The notes under the pieces were generated by a model, which worked only from the letters and a program-made list of their open reading frames with translations, was not told where the DNA came from and ran no database searches. Of a DNA stretch of 31,653 nt, positions 8,928 through 17,256 are shown piece after piece. Within the stretch, counting starts at the first letter, position 1. Every line of letters begins with the position of its first letter. Source of the DNA: a virus; IMG/VR virus record IMGVR_UViG_3300027977_000127, positions 1-31,653 of that record; one strand, 5' to 3'. The translations under genes were made by a program, and so were the position numbers.

Positions 8928-10399
8928 TGCCTGACTTTGGTTTTGTCGGTGCGTCGTACACCACCAGGTCAATCTACCAGGATGACCAGGAGTGCATCAA
9001 TTTTTACCCCGAAATCGACCCGACTAAACAGCCAGGCGAACGCGGTATTGTTGCCCTGTACCCTACCCCTGGACTGGTGACCGAAATCACGTTCCCGATC
9101 CCCGCGGAAGTGCGTGGAATGCGGGCGCTGTCCGGCCTTCAATACGCCATCGCCGTATGCGGCAATCGCGTGTACCGGATTGACACCAGCCTGGCCTACA
9201 CCCAAGTTGGAACGCTGACCACCAGCACGGGGCCGGTGTCGATTTCCGACAACCAAATGACCACCCAGGGGTTGACGGCGTATATTGTGGATGGCCCCAA
9301 CCGTTATTACTACGTGGTGGCCACCAACACGTTTGTCACGCTGCCATCGACCGACGGCCCGTGGCAAGGCGCAACCGTCACCGACGTGGTGGACGGATAT
9401 GTGATTTACAACGAACCCAACACGCAAAACTGGTCATCGACTGACTTGGATTCGCCCCTGTCCACGCAAGCCTGGTTCGGCACAAAGAATGGGTCACCCG
9501 ACAACATCGTGTCGTTGATCGTTGACCACCGCCAGGTTTACTTGTTGGGCGAAGTCACCACCGAAGTTTGGGTGGACGTTGGCAGCCAAATCACCGGCTT
9601 GTTGACGTTCCCCTTCCAGCGTGTTTCCGGCACGTCGTCGCAAAACGGTTGCGGCGCTGCGTTTTCGGTGGCCCGTTATGCTGATTCGTTTATGTTCCTG
9701 GCCCGTGACACCCTTGGCACGGCAACCATTGGCATCATGCAAGGCTACGAATACAAACGCCTATCCACCCATGCTGTCGAAAACAGCCTGGTGGGAGTGG
9801 ATGTGACCGACGCCCGCGCCTGGACTTACCAGGTTGAAGGCCATGAGTTTTACGTCATCACGTTCCCAAATGCCGACCTGACCTGGGTTTATGACTTGGC
9901 CACGCAGCAATGGCATAAATGGTTGTATTGGGATTCGCCAACGGCCACATACCACCGCCACCGCGCCAACTGCGGCATTGCGTTTGCCAACAAAAACCTG
10001 GTGGGCGATTGGGAAAACGGCAAGATTTACAGCCTGGACTTTGACCAGTACACCGATGCGGGCAATCCGATCCGTCGGCTGCGTCGCGCCCCCCACATCA
10101 CAACCGACTTGCAACGCCAGTATTTTGAGGAATTCCAAATCCAATTCCAACCTGGCGTAGGGCTTACAACTGGCCAAGGCGAAAACCCCCAGGCTATGTT
10201 GCGCTGGTCAAACGACGGTGGTTCCACCTGGTCGAACGAGCATTGGACAAGCATTGGCCGCCAGGGCGCCTATCAAAACCGCGCCATTTGGCGTCGCATG
10301 GGTTGGTCGCGTGATCGCATTTTTGAAATGGCCATCACCGATCCAGTCAAAGCCGTGGTCGTGTCCGCAAACCTGAAAGCATCCGCTGGGGATAATTGA
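8927..10399 (+). CDS. P22 gp10-like packaged DNA stabilisation protein
   Basis: A 490-aa protein. The start (GFVGASYTTRSIYQDDQECI, then NFYPEI, then GERGIVALYPTPGL) is characteristic of the phage stabilisation family containing P22 gp10, a hexameric tail factor below gp4 that helps keep DNA in the head and carries the needle and spikes. The rest is a long series of beta strands in keeping with a beta-propeller-like fold (GMRALSGLQYAIAVCGNRVY, AYIVDGPNRYYYV, VYLLGEVTTEVWV, FLARDTLG). Length is close to the usual ~470 residues. It overlaps the gp4-like gene by one base and the next small gene by one base (TGATG), so the three are likely co-translated. High confidence from the N-terminal motif and context. 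Confidence 0.88.
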   Translation: MPDFGFVGASYTTRSIYQDDQECINFYPEIDPTKQPGERGIVALYPTPGLVTEITFPIPAEVRGMRALSGLQYAIAVCGNRVYRIDTSLAYTQVGTLTTSTGPVSISDNQMTTQGLTAYIVDGPNRYYYVVATNTFVTLPSTDGPWQGATVTDVVDGYVIYNEPNTQNWSSTDLDSPLSTQAWFGTKNGSPDNIVSLIVDHRQVYLLGEVTTEVWVDVGSQITGLLTFPFQRVSGTSSQNGCGAAFSVARYADSFMFLARDTLGTATIGIMQGYEYKRLSTHAVENSLVGVDVTDARAWTYQVEGHEFYVITFPNADLTWVYDLATQQWHKWLYWDSPTATYHRHRANCGIAFANKNLVGDWENGKIYSLDFDQYTDAGNPIRRLRRAPHITTDLQRQYFEEFQIQFQPGVGLTTGQGENPQAMLRWSNDGGSTWSNEHWTSIGRQGAYQNRAIWRRMGWSRDRIFEMAITDPVKAVVVSANLKASAGDN

Positions 10400-10638
10400 T
10401 GGCCACGATCAGCAACATTCGGTTCCCAACATCGCCGTTTATTGAACAAACGACAGGAAGACCGTCGCGTGAATGGATCATTTGGCTGCAAAATCCGCAG
10501 TTGGTATCGCAAACAATTAACTACGTCATCATCAATGGCGGTGAAATCAACAACACCACCATTGGTTTGACAACGCCGGAAGCCGGTAAATTTACCGACC
10601 TGACGGCATTAAACGGAATCGGTGGAGGTACATTTTGA
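10399..10638 (+). CDS. Short fibre-motif protein at the tail-needle position
   Basis: A 79-aa protein. I chose the ATG at 10399, which overlaps the gp10-like stop as TGATG; a TTG three bases earlier is possible but less likely. The N-terminal half (FIEQTTGRPSREWIIWLQNP) resembles short N-terminal segments of phage fibre or needle proteins. The C-terminal half carries a fibre unit, INNTTIGLTTPEAGKFTDLT, of the same type as units in the 737-aa fibre. In P22 the gene after gp10 encodes the tail needle gp26; this product is far too short to be a full needle and has no long coiled coil. It may be a reduced needle/plug or a fibre adaptor. Both ideas are inference. An SD (GGAGG) near its end serves the next gene. 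Confidence 0.6.
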   Translation: MATISNIRFPTSPFIEQTTGRPSREWIIWLQNPQLVSQTINYVIINGGEINNTTIGLTTPEAGKFTDLTALNGIGGGTF

Positions 10639-11093
10639 ACGTCAGACAAGCAACCGCGGCAGACTTGGACAGATACATTGAATTGCTGGCCGATTTTCAC
10701 GCCGCTTCGCCCATGGTTGGGGTTGCTGATTTTGACCCACCAAAAACCCGTGCATTTTTGGCAGCATCGTTGGAAAATACCAGTATTCTTTTGCTGGTTG
10801 GTGAATTGGATGGCGAAATTGTTGGGGTTACTTCTTGTTTGTTGTACCCGCTTTATTTCAGCCCCGATAACCAGGTGGCACAGGAATTGTGGTGGTGGCT
10901 GACACCCGCGGCCAGGGGCAGCGGTATTGGCCACGCAATGTTCAGGGAAATTGAAGCCTGGGCAAAGAATAAAAACGCAAGGGCGCTGTTTATGATTGCA
11001 TTAGAAGATGAACGCGCAGCAGCAATGGAAAAAGTTTACTTTCGGGCTGGCTTTAGACCGCTTGAAAGGACGTTCATTAAGGAGTTGAAATAA
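10635..11093 (+). CDS. GNAT-family N-acetyltransferase
   Basis: A 152-aa GNAT-fold enzyme. It begins NVRQATAADLDRYIELLADF (beta1-alpha1), has the central strands ILLLVGELDGEIVGVTSCLL, the acetyl-CoA pyrophosphate-binding loop ARGSGIG followed by helix HAMFREIEAWAKNK, and the late YFRAGF segment. The start is a TTG overlapping the previous stop, supported by a strong SD (GGAGG at 10624-10628, 6 nt upstream). GNAT enzymes move an acetyl group from acetyl-CoA to an amine, on proteins or small molecules. In this position, between tail-tube and ejection proteins, it could modify a virion protein or a host target. The substrate cannot be predicted. The insertion of an enzyme gene into the tightly coupled virion operon is notable. 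Confidence 0.85.
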   Translation: MNVRQATAADLDRYIELLADFHAASPMVGVADFDPPKTRAFLAASLENTSILLLVGELDGEIVGVTSCLLYPLYFSPDNQVAQELWWWLTPAARGSGIGHAMFREIEAWAKNKNARALFMIALEDERAAAMEKVYFRAGFRPLERTFIKELK

Positions 11094-11734
11094 TGGCAAT
11101 CGGAACCGGAACCGCACTACTGTTGGGGGCTGGCGCTGGCTTATTTGGCGCCGGTATGCAATCAAGCGCCGCAAAATCGGCTGCACAAACCCAGGCAAAC
11201 GCATCGAATTATGCTGCTGACGTTCAGCGGCAAATGTTTGAAACCGTCAACGAACAGCAAAAGCCGTATCGTGAAGCCGGTTATGGCGCCCTGACCCGCA
11301 TTGGTGAATTGCTGCCTGGCTTGACTTCGCCTGTCAGCAAAGAGGAAATCCTTGGCCTTCCTGGTTACCAGTTTGCGATTGACCAAGGTGTTGGCGCATC
11401 GCGTCAAAACGTCAACGTTGGTGGCGGCGGTTCAAACGTGGATCGCGCTGCACAAAAGTTTGCGCTGGATTACACGCTGGGAACCGCAATGCCCCAGGTG
11501 ATCGCGCAACGCCAAAACATTTACAACACGCTGGCGGGTATTGCTGGCATCGGCCAAACCGCGCAAGGTCAAACGACAACAGCCAGCCAAAACGCTGCAA
11601 CCAATATTGGCCAGGCTGCCATTGGTAGCGCAAGTGCAATTGGCGCTGGCCAGGTTGGTTCGGCCAATGCTTACGCAAACGCATTTGGCAACATCGGCAA
11701 CAGCGCGTTGATGTATTCGTTGCTGAAAGGATAA
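11093..11734 (+). CDS. Ejection protein, P22 gp7-like (DNA transfer)
   Basis: A 213-aa protein starting with a Gly/Ala-rich hydrophobic segment (LLLGAGAGLFGAGMQSSAAK), a helical region (NASNYAADVQRQMFETVNEQ) and a set of phrases common in phage DNA-transfer proteins: KPYREAGYGALTRIGELL, GLPGYQFAIDQG and NTLAGIAGIGQTAQGQ. The C-terminus is Ala/Gly/Asn-rich. In podoviruses of this type the gene follows the tail-tube genes and encodes an internal virion protein released with the DNA to form a conduit across the envelope. Gene order agrees (gp4, gp10, small gene, then this). Overlap TAATG with the GNAT gene. Family assignment is by pattern. Confidence 0.78.
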   Translation: MAIGTGTALLLGAGAGLFGAGMQSSAAKSAAQTQANASNYAADVQRQMFETVNEQQKPYREAGYGALTRIGELLPGLTSPVSKEEILGLPGYQFAIDQGVGASRQNVNVGGGGSNVDRAAQKFALDYTLGTAMPQVIAQRQNIYNTLAGIAGIGQTAQGQTTTASQNAATNIGQAAIGSASAIGAGQVGSANAYANAFGNIGNSALMYSLLKG

Positions 11735-11738
11735 GAAC

Positions 11739-13370
11739 ATGGCAGACCTAACCTTAACCCCTGTCGCGCAAAACATTAAGCCCGTCCCAGGTATGAGCCT
11801 GGGCGAAATGGTCAACTTTGCCCGCGGCGTTCAAGACTACAAAACCGGCGAAATCGGTTTGACCCTGGAAAAGCAAAAAGAACAAGAACGCAACCGCATC
11901 ACAGAATTTTTGTCGCGCCCTGAAAACTTCCAAACGGAAGGTCGCGTCGATATCAACAAACTGAACGCTGAAATTCCAAAGATCGCCCCGCTGACCGGCG
12001 CGGACTGGATGAGCAAATACACAACCCTGGGCAACGCGCAAACGCAAGCCGTCCAGGCAGCGCAAAACTTAACGCAAACCCAACGCGAAATGATCGCGTC
12101 GCGCTTGTCGCTTATGGGCCGTTTGGGCGTCAAAGACAAACGCGCATATATTGGCGAACTGGATCAGTTGGTTAAGGAAAACCCTAACAACCGCGAACTG
12201 CAAAACCTGGTCGGCGCATACAAAACCACGATTGACGTGTTGCCTGGCGATGCGGATTTGCCTTCGTTGGCCATTTCCGGCGCCAATTCGTTGCTGAACC
12301 CACAAACCCAGCAGCAGTTGTTTGCCCCCCAGGCTGGCACGGCCAGCAGCGGCGCAGCGACTTTCCAAACAACCACCCGTCCGTCGGTGGCTGGCGAAGC
12401 ACCTGTCACCACCGTGGCGCAACAGCCATTGGTTACCGCGCAACTTGCCCCAGGCAGCCGCGAAGTGCCAACCGGCCAGGTGGACGTCAACAACAACCCA
12501 ATCGTCAACGTGTTCGACGCCAACGGTCGATTCCTTGGCCAACGCGCTGGCACGGGTACACCTGGCGCTGGCGAATTGCCTGGCGGCCAAATGCCGCGTC
12601 CTGTTTCAACGGCCCCTGGCGCCCCCGCCCCTGGTGTGCAAGTTGGTGGCCCAATGCAGCCATCAACCGTTCAGGGGCAAAATTTGCCGCCCGTTGCTGC
12701 CCCTGGCGGCACGACGCCCGTGGCGCGGATGCGTCCTGGCGAAACACCGCAAACATTGGAAGCGGCCAACAACCTACGCACCAGCAGCATGAACGCCGCC
12801 CAGCAAGTGCCATTGCAGACGTTCAACAACAATCAGATCATCAAACTGGCCGATGACGTAATCACCGGTAAAGGCGCAAGTTTTGTCGGCAATTTGACTG
12901 GCGGTTATGCGGCCATTCCGTTCACCAGCGACAACGCCACCAACTTGAACCAGTTGGGCCATTACATGGCGCTGCAAACCGCATCGCTGGCCAATTCGTC
13001 GGGCCTTGGCGGTACGGACGCTGCCCGCGGTATTGCTGGCGAAATTTCCGGCACAACCAGTTGGACGGCGCCAGCCATCAAACAGACCGCCCGCGTCAAC
13101 CGTGCGTTGTCCACCGCGACCGACCTGTTCAACCAGGGCGTTCAAAATTCATTCAGCAAATCCAAAGATCCGTTTGCTGCCCGCGACTTCCAAAACAAAT
13201 GGTCGCAGACAGTTGACATCAACGCGGTTCGCCTGTTTGATGCAATGAGAAACAACGACAAAGACGCCATCCGCGAAGTGGTCACCGCAGCCGGTGGCCC
13301 GAATTCGGCTGGCTACAAACGCCTGGTGGATAACATCGGCAGAATGCAGCAACTTATCAGGGGGCAATGA
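11739..13370 (+). CDS. Internal virion/ejection protein (second of three)
   Basis: A 543-aa protein. The first 170 residues are helical and charged (GEMVNFARGVQDYKTGEIGL, KQKEQERNRITEFLSR). Residues about 210-360 are a long Pro/Gly/Ala/Thr/Gln linker with low complexity. The rest is again helical (NNNQIIKLADDVITGKG, DLFNQGVQNSFSKSKDPFAA, NDKDAIREVVTAAGG). I recognise no enzyme motif. By position between a gp7-like protein and a very large protein with a peptidoglycan-related N-terminal domain, it fits the role of P22 gp20, an ejection protein packaged in the head. This is inference from synteny. SD: AAAGGATAAGAAC upstream of the ATG. It overlaps the next gene by 4 nt (or 1 nt if the second ATG is used). 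Confidence 0.7.
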   Translation: MADLTLTPVAQNIKPVPGMSLGEMVNFARGVQDYKTGEIGLTLEKQKEQERNRITEFLSRPENFQTEGRVDINKLNAEIPKIAPLTGADWMSKYTTLGNAQTQAVQAAQNLTQTQREMIASRLSLMGRLGVKDKRAYIGELDQLVKENPNNRELQNLVGAYKTTIDVLPGDADLPSLAISGANSLLNPQTQQQLFAPQAGTASSGAATFQTTTRPSVAGEAPVTTVAQQPLVTAQLAPGSREVPTGQVDVNNNPIVNVFDANGRFLGQRAGTGTPGAGELPGGQMPRPVSTAPGAPAPGVQVGGPMQPSTVQGQNLPPVAAPGGTTPVARMRPGETPQTLEAANNLRTSSMNAAQQVPLQTFNNNQIIKLADDVITGKGASFVGNLTGGYAAIPFTSDNATNLNQLGHYMALQTASLANSSGLGGTDAARGIAGEISGTTSWTAPAIKQTARVNRALSTATDLFNQGVQNSFSKSKDPFAARDFQNKWSQTVDINAVRLFDAMRNNDKDAIREVVTAAGGPNSAGYKRLVDNIGRMQQLIRGQ

Positions 13371-15904
13371 TGACCGTCGAATTCCTAGACCCCGCCCAAA
13401 TTGAAGCCGCGGTGGGCGATGCGTTCGGCATGAAACGAAAGCCAGCGCCAGCCCCCGCCGCTGCACCGAAAACCCCAGCGCCTATTCGCACCAACAACCC
13501 TGGCGCTTTGATGCCTGGCGGCAAGTTGGCCGAGTTTGGCAGCATGGAAGAAGGTTTGGCGGCCCTGGACAAAAACCTGAAGGGCTACAAAAAGCGCGGC
13601 ATCAATACGCTGGAAGGCGTGATTTCGACCTGGGCGCCGCCCAACGAAAACGACACCAAGGCATATATCGCCCACGTTGCCCGCGTGACGGGCCTTGATC
13701 CAAAGCAACAAATCGACCTGGACAGCCCGCTGGTGCGCCAACAATTGGCCGCTGGCATCACGCAAATGGAAAGTGGCCGCAAGGCCGTATTTGGTCACCA
13801 GGGATCAGCAGCAGCACCAGGCGCAGCGCCAGCAGCCGCGCCAGCGGGTAAAGCGCCCGAAGGTCAATTGACCATGGACGACTTGATGAATCCTGACGCC
13901 ATCAACGCAGCGGTAACTGACGCGTTTGGCGAAAAACCAAAACCAGGCAAAGTGGCCAGTAAGGTCACGGGCATTTTGCGCGGATCAGCGGCTTTGGCTG
14001 ACACGATTTATGGCGTTGTGCCTGGCGTGGCTGGCATGGCCACCTATGCTGGCGCCCGTGCTGTTGGCCAATCACCCGAAGAAGCCGCAGCCACCCAAGC
14101 CAAAGTATCGGGCGCAATTGAAAAGCCGTTTGGCAAAGCGTTTGGCATTACCGAAACACCCGAATATAAAGGCGAAGCCACGCAGCAGTTAATGAATTTT
14201 ATTGGCGAAAACGTTGGCAAGGGCGCGGACTGGATCAGCAAACAAACCGGTATGCCAAAACAAGACGTGGAATATTACATGAACCTGGGTATGACAACCG
14301 CCCCGTTCAGTAAGACCGTTCGCACCGAAGCCGGACTAGCCACGCAAGCGGTAAAACAAGCCGGTGGCAAGGTTGTAAGCGCCGTGGCTGACGTCACCCC
14401 CGCACCCGTGCGCCGCGCCGTAACCGGAACAGTTGAAGCAATTGCGCCAGGAACCACCAAAGCACCCGCTAGGGCGCCAACGTTGGGCGTTCCAGGCCAA
14501 CCCACAGTACCAGGTATGCCCGTGCCGCCACAGGCCGTTCCACCCGCTGGCCGCGCCAGCGTGGGCGCTGCCGGTGTACCTGACGCCACCATTGTTCGCC
14601 AAGCATTAACAAGCGCCACGCCTGAATTCCAGCAGTTGTACGGCAATATGCCCCTGGACAAAGTCAACACGCCTGTTGTGTTGCGGCACTTGGAAGCCGA
14701 TTCTTTGCCCGTGCCTGTCAGGTTGACAAAAGGCCAATCGACCGGCGACGTGGTGCAATTGTCCAAAGAACAAAATTTGCGCGGCAGCCAACCGGATTTT
14801 GCGCGTCGTTTTAATGAACAAAACAAACAATTGGTTGATAACGTACCGTTGATTCGTGAACGCGCAGCGCCGGACGTGTACGCAACCAAAACCATTGAAT
14901 CAAGCCAGGCCATTATTGATGCATACAAGGCCCTAGATGACACTCGCAGCGCGGACATTTCCAAAGCATATAAAGCGTTGGAAGACGCCGCCGGTGGTGA
15001 ATTCCCCGTGGATGGCGTGACCCTGGTTAAAAATGCTGAAGCCGGTTTGGCCAAAAAACTAAAAAGCGACTTTTTGTCGCCAGCAATTAAAAACCAATTG
15101 GATCGTTTTAAAAACGGCGAACCAATGACGTTTGAACAGTTTGAAGCCATGCGGACAAACTTGGCGGCTGAAATCCGCAAAGCCGAACGTAGCGGTGACG
15201 GTAATGCAGCCATGGCAGCCAGCATTGTGCGCGATGCCTTGGAAGGTTTGCCGCTGAAAGCCGAAGCCCAAAACTTCAAAGGATTGGCTGATACGGCCCG
15301 CGGTTTGGCCAAAGCCCGTTTTGATGCGTTGAAAAAAGACCCAGCCTATAAAGCCGCGGTCGATGACGCCGTACCCGCTGACAAGTATTTTGACAAATTT
15401 GTGGTCAACGGCGTAAACAAAAACATCAACACTATGGTGGACACGTTGGGCCGCGATTCGGCTGCCCACCAGCACATGAAGGCCGGAACCATCAATTGGT
15501 TGTCGGATAAGGCTGGCATTGTGGATGGCAAGGGTAATTTCAGCCAATTTAATTACAACAAAGCCGTCAAAAAATTAGACGACGTAAACAACTTTGGGGC
15601 TATCTTTGATCTCGAAAGCCAGTTGCAACTTCGCACCCTGGGCAACGTGGCTGCGTACACACAATTCCAGCCCCGTGGATCGTTTGTCAACAATTCCAAC
15701 ACCCTGGTGGGCTACCTGGCCAACAAAGCCGCTGGTGGCGCGGAACAAGTCGGCAACGTCATTGGTTTAAAAACAGTCGGATACCCGCTTGGCAGCGAAG
15801 CCCGCCGCGTAATCCGAACATCCCGTGAACGCAAGGAAGCCGCGGAAGCATTAAAACCAGGCGCCGGAAGCACATTAGATGAAATCAGCAAAAAAGGAAA
15901 GTGA
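13367..15904 (+). CDS. Large ejection protein with N-terminal muralytic-like domain
   Basis: An 845-aa protein. Residues about 38-145 form a domain seen at the start of many phage virion proteins: TNNPGALMPGG, EFGSMEEGLAALDKNLKGY, INTLEGVISTWAPPNENDTK, AYIAHVARVTG. It resembles transglycosylase/lysozyme-like virion domains, so local peptidoglycan opening during entry is plausible though a catalytic acid is not obvious. Residues 145-420 mix a hydrophobic helical part (ILRGSAALADTIYGVVPGVA) with Pro-rich linkers; residues 430-800 are long amphipathic helices. Position corresponds to P22 gp16. Two ATGs in tandem (13367 and 13370) precede the coding region; GGGG at 13361-13364 fits the second somewhat better. 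Large minus-strand open frames opposite this gene are shadows. Confidence 0.78.
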   Translation: MMTVEFLDPAQIEAAVGDAFGMKRKPAPAPAAAPKTPAPIRTNNPGALMPGGKLAEFGSMEEGLAALDKNLKGYKKRGINTLEGVISTWAPPNENDTKAYIAHVARVTGLDPKQQIDLDSPLVRQQLAAGITQMESGRKAVFGHQGSAAAPGAAPAAAPAGKAPEGQLTMDDLMNPDAINAAVTDAFGEKPKPGKVASKVTGILRGSAALADTIYGVVPGVAGMATYAGARAVGQSPEEAAATQAKVSGAIEKPFGKAFGITETPEYKGEATQQLMNFIGENVGKGADWISKQTGMPKQDVEYYMNLGMTTAPFSKTVRTEAGLATQAVKQAGGKVVSAVADVTPAPVRRAVTGTVEAIAPGTTKAPARAPTLGVPGQPTVPGMPVPPQAVPPAGRASVGAAGVPDATIVRQALTSATPEFQQLYGNMPLDKVNTPVVLRHLEADSLPVPVRLTKGQSTGDVVQLSKEQNLRGSQPDFARRFNEQNKQLVDNVPLIRERAAPDVYATKTIESSQAIIDAYKALDDTRSADISKAYKALEDAAGGEFPVDGVTLVKNAEAGLAKKLKSDFLSPAIKNQLDRFKNGEPMTFEQFEAMRTNLAAEIRKAERSGDGNAAMAASIVRDALEGLPLKAEAQNFKGLADTARGLAKARFDALKKDPAYKAAVDDAVPADKYFDKFVVNGVNKNINTMVDTLGRDSAAHQHMKAGTINWLSDKAGIVDGKGNFSQFNYNKAVKKLDDVNNFGAIFDLESQLQLRTLGNVAAYTQFQPRGSFVNNSNTLVGYLANKAAGGAEQVGNVIGLKTVGYPLGSEARRVIRTSRERKEAAEALKPGAGSTLDEISKKGK

Positions 15905-15905
15905 A

Positions 15906-16145
15906 ATGGCGCAATTTGAAGAATCCGGAATTGATCCGGTCAAATATGGCGTGTTGTGGCAAAAGGTTCAAGACTACGAACGCCGATTTGACGACATGGA
16001 CAAGAAAATGGACAAGATGGAAAACAACCTGGAAAAACTGATTGCATTGGCCAACCAGGGTCGCGGGGGGTTTTGGGCTGGGATGGCCTTGGTGTCGGCT
16101 GCGTCCAGCGTCATCGGATACCTGTCTAGTTATTTTCATAAGTGA
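15906..16145 (+). CDS. Coiled-coil, C-tail-anchored protein, XhlA-like
   Basis: A 79-aa protein. An upstream in-frame ATG at 15879 lies inside the previous gene; I chose 15906 because an AAGGAAA SD stands 7 nt before it and one base separates it from the previous stop. Residues 18-50 form a heptad-rich charged helix (YERRFDDMDKKMDKMENNLE). Residues 58-75 form one hydrophobic segment (GFWAGMALVSAASSVIGYLS). This layout, coiled coil then C-terminal membrane helix, resembles XhlA-type proteins that act with holins. It opens the four-gene lysis cassette. A holin accessory or antiholin role is an inference; homology was not tested. Confidence 0.6.
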   Translation: MAQFEESGIDPVKYGVLWQKVQDYERRFDDMDKKMDKMENNLEKLIALANQGRGGFWAGMALVSAASSVIGYLSSYFHK

Positions 16146-16151
16146 GGTGAT

Positions 16152-16421
16152 ATGAATTGGGCCGATGTTTTAAAAGCAGTAATCCCCGTAATTGTTGCGT
16201 CGCTTGCGTGGCTGCTGGGCCAGGTCGCGGATTTTTCCACGCGCCTGACACGAATTGAAGGCGCCATGCCCGCGTTGATTACTAAGGAAGGCGTACCAAC
16301 CGACAGCCCGATTTCCGCTGAACGACGTGCCATTCAAAAAGAAGCGTTGATGTTGCATATCAATGAATTGCAAGTCAAAGTCAGATTGTTAGAAGAACGC
16401 GAAAAAATGGGGAAAAAATAA
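16152..16421 (+). CDS. Small membrane protein of the lysis cassette, spanin-like layout
   Basis: An 89-aa protein with a strong SD (GAGGTGAT just before the ATG). Residues 7-24 are a membrane helix (LKAVIPVIVASLAWLLGQV); the remainder is soluble and charged with a predicted C-terminal coiled coil (EALMLHINELQVKVRLLEER). The layout, N-terminal anchor and coiled-coil ectodomain, is that of an inner-membrane spanin (Rz-type), but the protein is shorter than usual and no overlapping Rz1-type lipoprotein gene was found. It could instead be a holin regulator. It overlaps the holin start by one base (TAATG). The ISAERRAIQ and MPALIT segments are familiar from uncharacterised proteins of other phages. 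Confidence 0.55.
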   Translation: MNWADVLKAVIPVIVASLAWLLGQVADFSTRLTRIEGAMPALITKEGVPTDSPISAERRAIQKEALMLHINELQVKVRLLEEREKMGKK

Positions 16422-16831
16422 TGTTTCCATTAACTGCATTGCTTGAAGTTGGCGGCAAACTGATTGACAAGTTAATTCCCGATCCTGAAGCCAAAGCCAA
16501 AGCCCAATTAGATTTGGCCAAAATGGCCCAGGATGGTGAACTGGCTAGGATGGCCAACGACACCAAACTGTTTGAAACCGAAATGAACAACGTGTCGGAT
16601 CGCTGGAAAGCCGATATGTCGTCCGATTCCTGGTTGTCAAAAAACATTCGCCCCATGGCGCTAATTGCCATTTTTGTGGCTTATTTTGTGTTTACCATGA
16701 TGAGTGCATACGGCTATCATGCCCAGGAATCCTACGTGCAGTTGTTGGGCCAATGGGGCCAAATTATTTTCCTGGCTTACTTTGGTGGCCGCACCGTTGA
16801 AAAACTTGCCGATATGAGGTCAAAAAAATGA
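16421..16831 (+). CDS. Holin, 3-TM superfamily
   Basis: A 136-aa protein with the plan of the 'holin of 3TMs' family (Holin_3TM type, also in gene transfer agents): an N-terminal amphipathic or partly buried segment (LLEVGGKLIDKLIPDPEAKA), a long charged helix (AQLDLAKMAQDGELARMAND), the conserved turn DSWLSKNIRPM, then two clear membrane helices (ALIAIFVAYFVFTMMSAYG and a Gly-rich IIFLAYFGGRTVEKL). Holins form holes in the inner membrane and let the endolysin reach the wall. The next gene, an endolysin, overlaps it by 4 nt (ATGA), the expected partner. Good confidence. Confidence 0.85.
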   Translation: MFPLTALLEVGGKLIDKLIPDPEAKAKAQLDLAKMAQDGELARMANDTKLFETEMNNVSDRWKADMSSDSWLSKNIRPMALIAIFVAYFVFTMMSAYGYHAQESYVQLLGQWGQIIFLAYFGGRTVEKLADMRSKK

Positions 16832-17256
16832 GCCTGTCCAAACATTTCAGCCTGGAAGAATTGGCCCACACCGATCACCGCCAACTGGACAACATCCCCA
16901 ACGTTGACGAAACCGCCAACCTGGTTCGATTGGCTGAATTTTTGGAAGAAGTCAGGACGATTTTGGGCGACAAGCCCATTATGGTTAATTCGGCATTTCG
17001 CAGCAAAGCAGTCAATGATGCGGTTGGATCAAAAGACACCAGCCAGCACCGGATTGGTTGCGCTGCCGACATTCGTGTGCCAGGCATGACGCCCGACCAG
17101 GTGGTGCGGGCGGTAATTGCTGCGGGCATTGGGTACGATCAAATAATCCGAGAATTTGATCGTTGGACGCATATAAGCATTCCAAGCAATCCTGGCGACA
17201 AGCCGCGCCAGCAAGCATTGATTATTGACAAGGCCGGAACGCGTTTGTTTGCTTAA
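16828..17256 (+). CDS. Endolysin, peptidase M15 family
   Basis: A 142-aa zinc peptidase of the M15 type (D-Ala-D-Ala carboxypeptidase-like, M15A/M15_3). It opens with KHFSLEELAHTDHRQLDNIP, typical of this group. The metal site is visible: S-x-H74 in TSQHRIGCAADI with D81, and H115 in WTHISI. The SAFRSKAVNDAVGS segment before it is also standard. It would cut peptide cross-links of peptidoglycan once the holin opens the membrane. No signal peptide or wall-binding domain is present, so export through the holin is expected. It is the last gene on the plus strand here; its stop overlaps the end of a convergent 34-aa minus-strand gene by 4 nt. Confidence 0.92.
   Translation: MSLSKHFSLEELAHTDHRQLDNIPNVDETANLVRLAEFLEEVRTILGDKPIMVNSAFRSKAVNDAVGSKDTSQHRIGCAADIRVPGMTPDQVVRAVIAAGIGYDQIIREFDRWTHISIPSNPGDKPRQQALIIDKAGTRLFA

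Noticed and set aside
14275-15312. Long minus-strand frame (345 codons) opposite the large ejection gene
   Set aside because: It has no SD and an unnatural residue mix; the plus frame holds a continuous 845-aa protein with recognisable domains. It is a shadow of codon bias.
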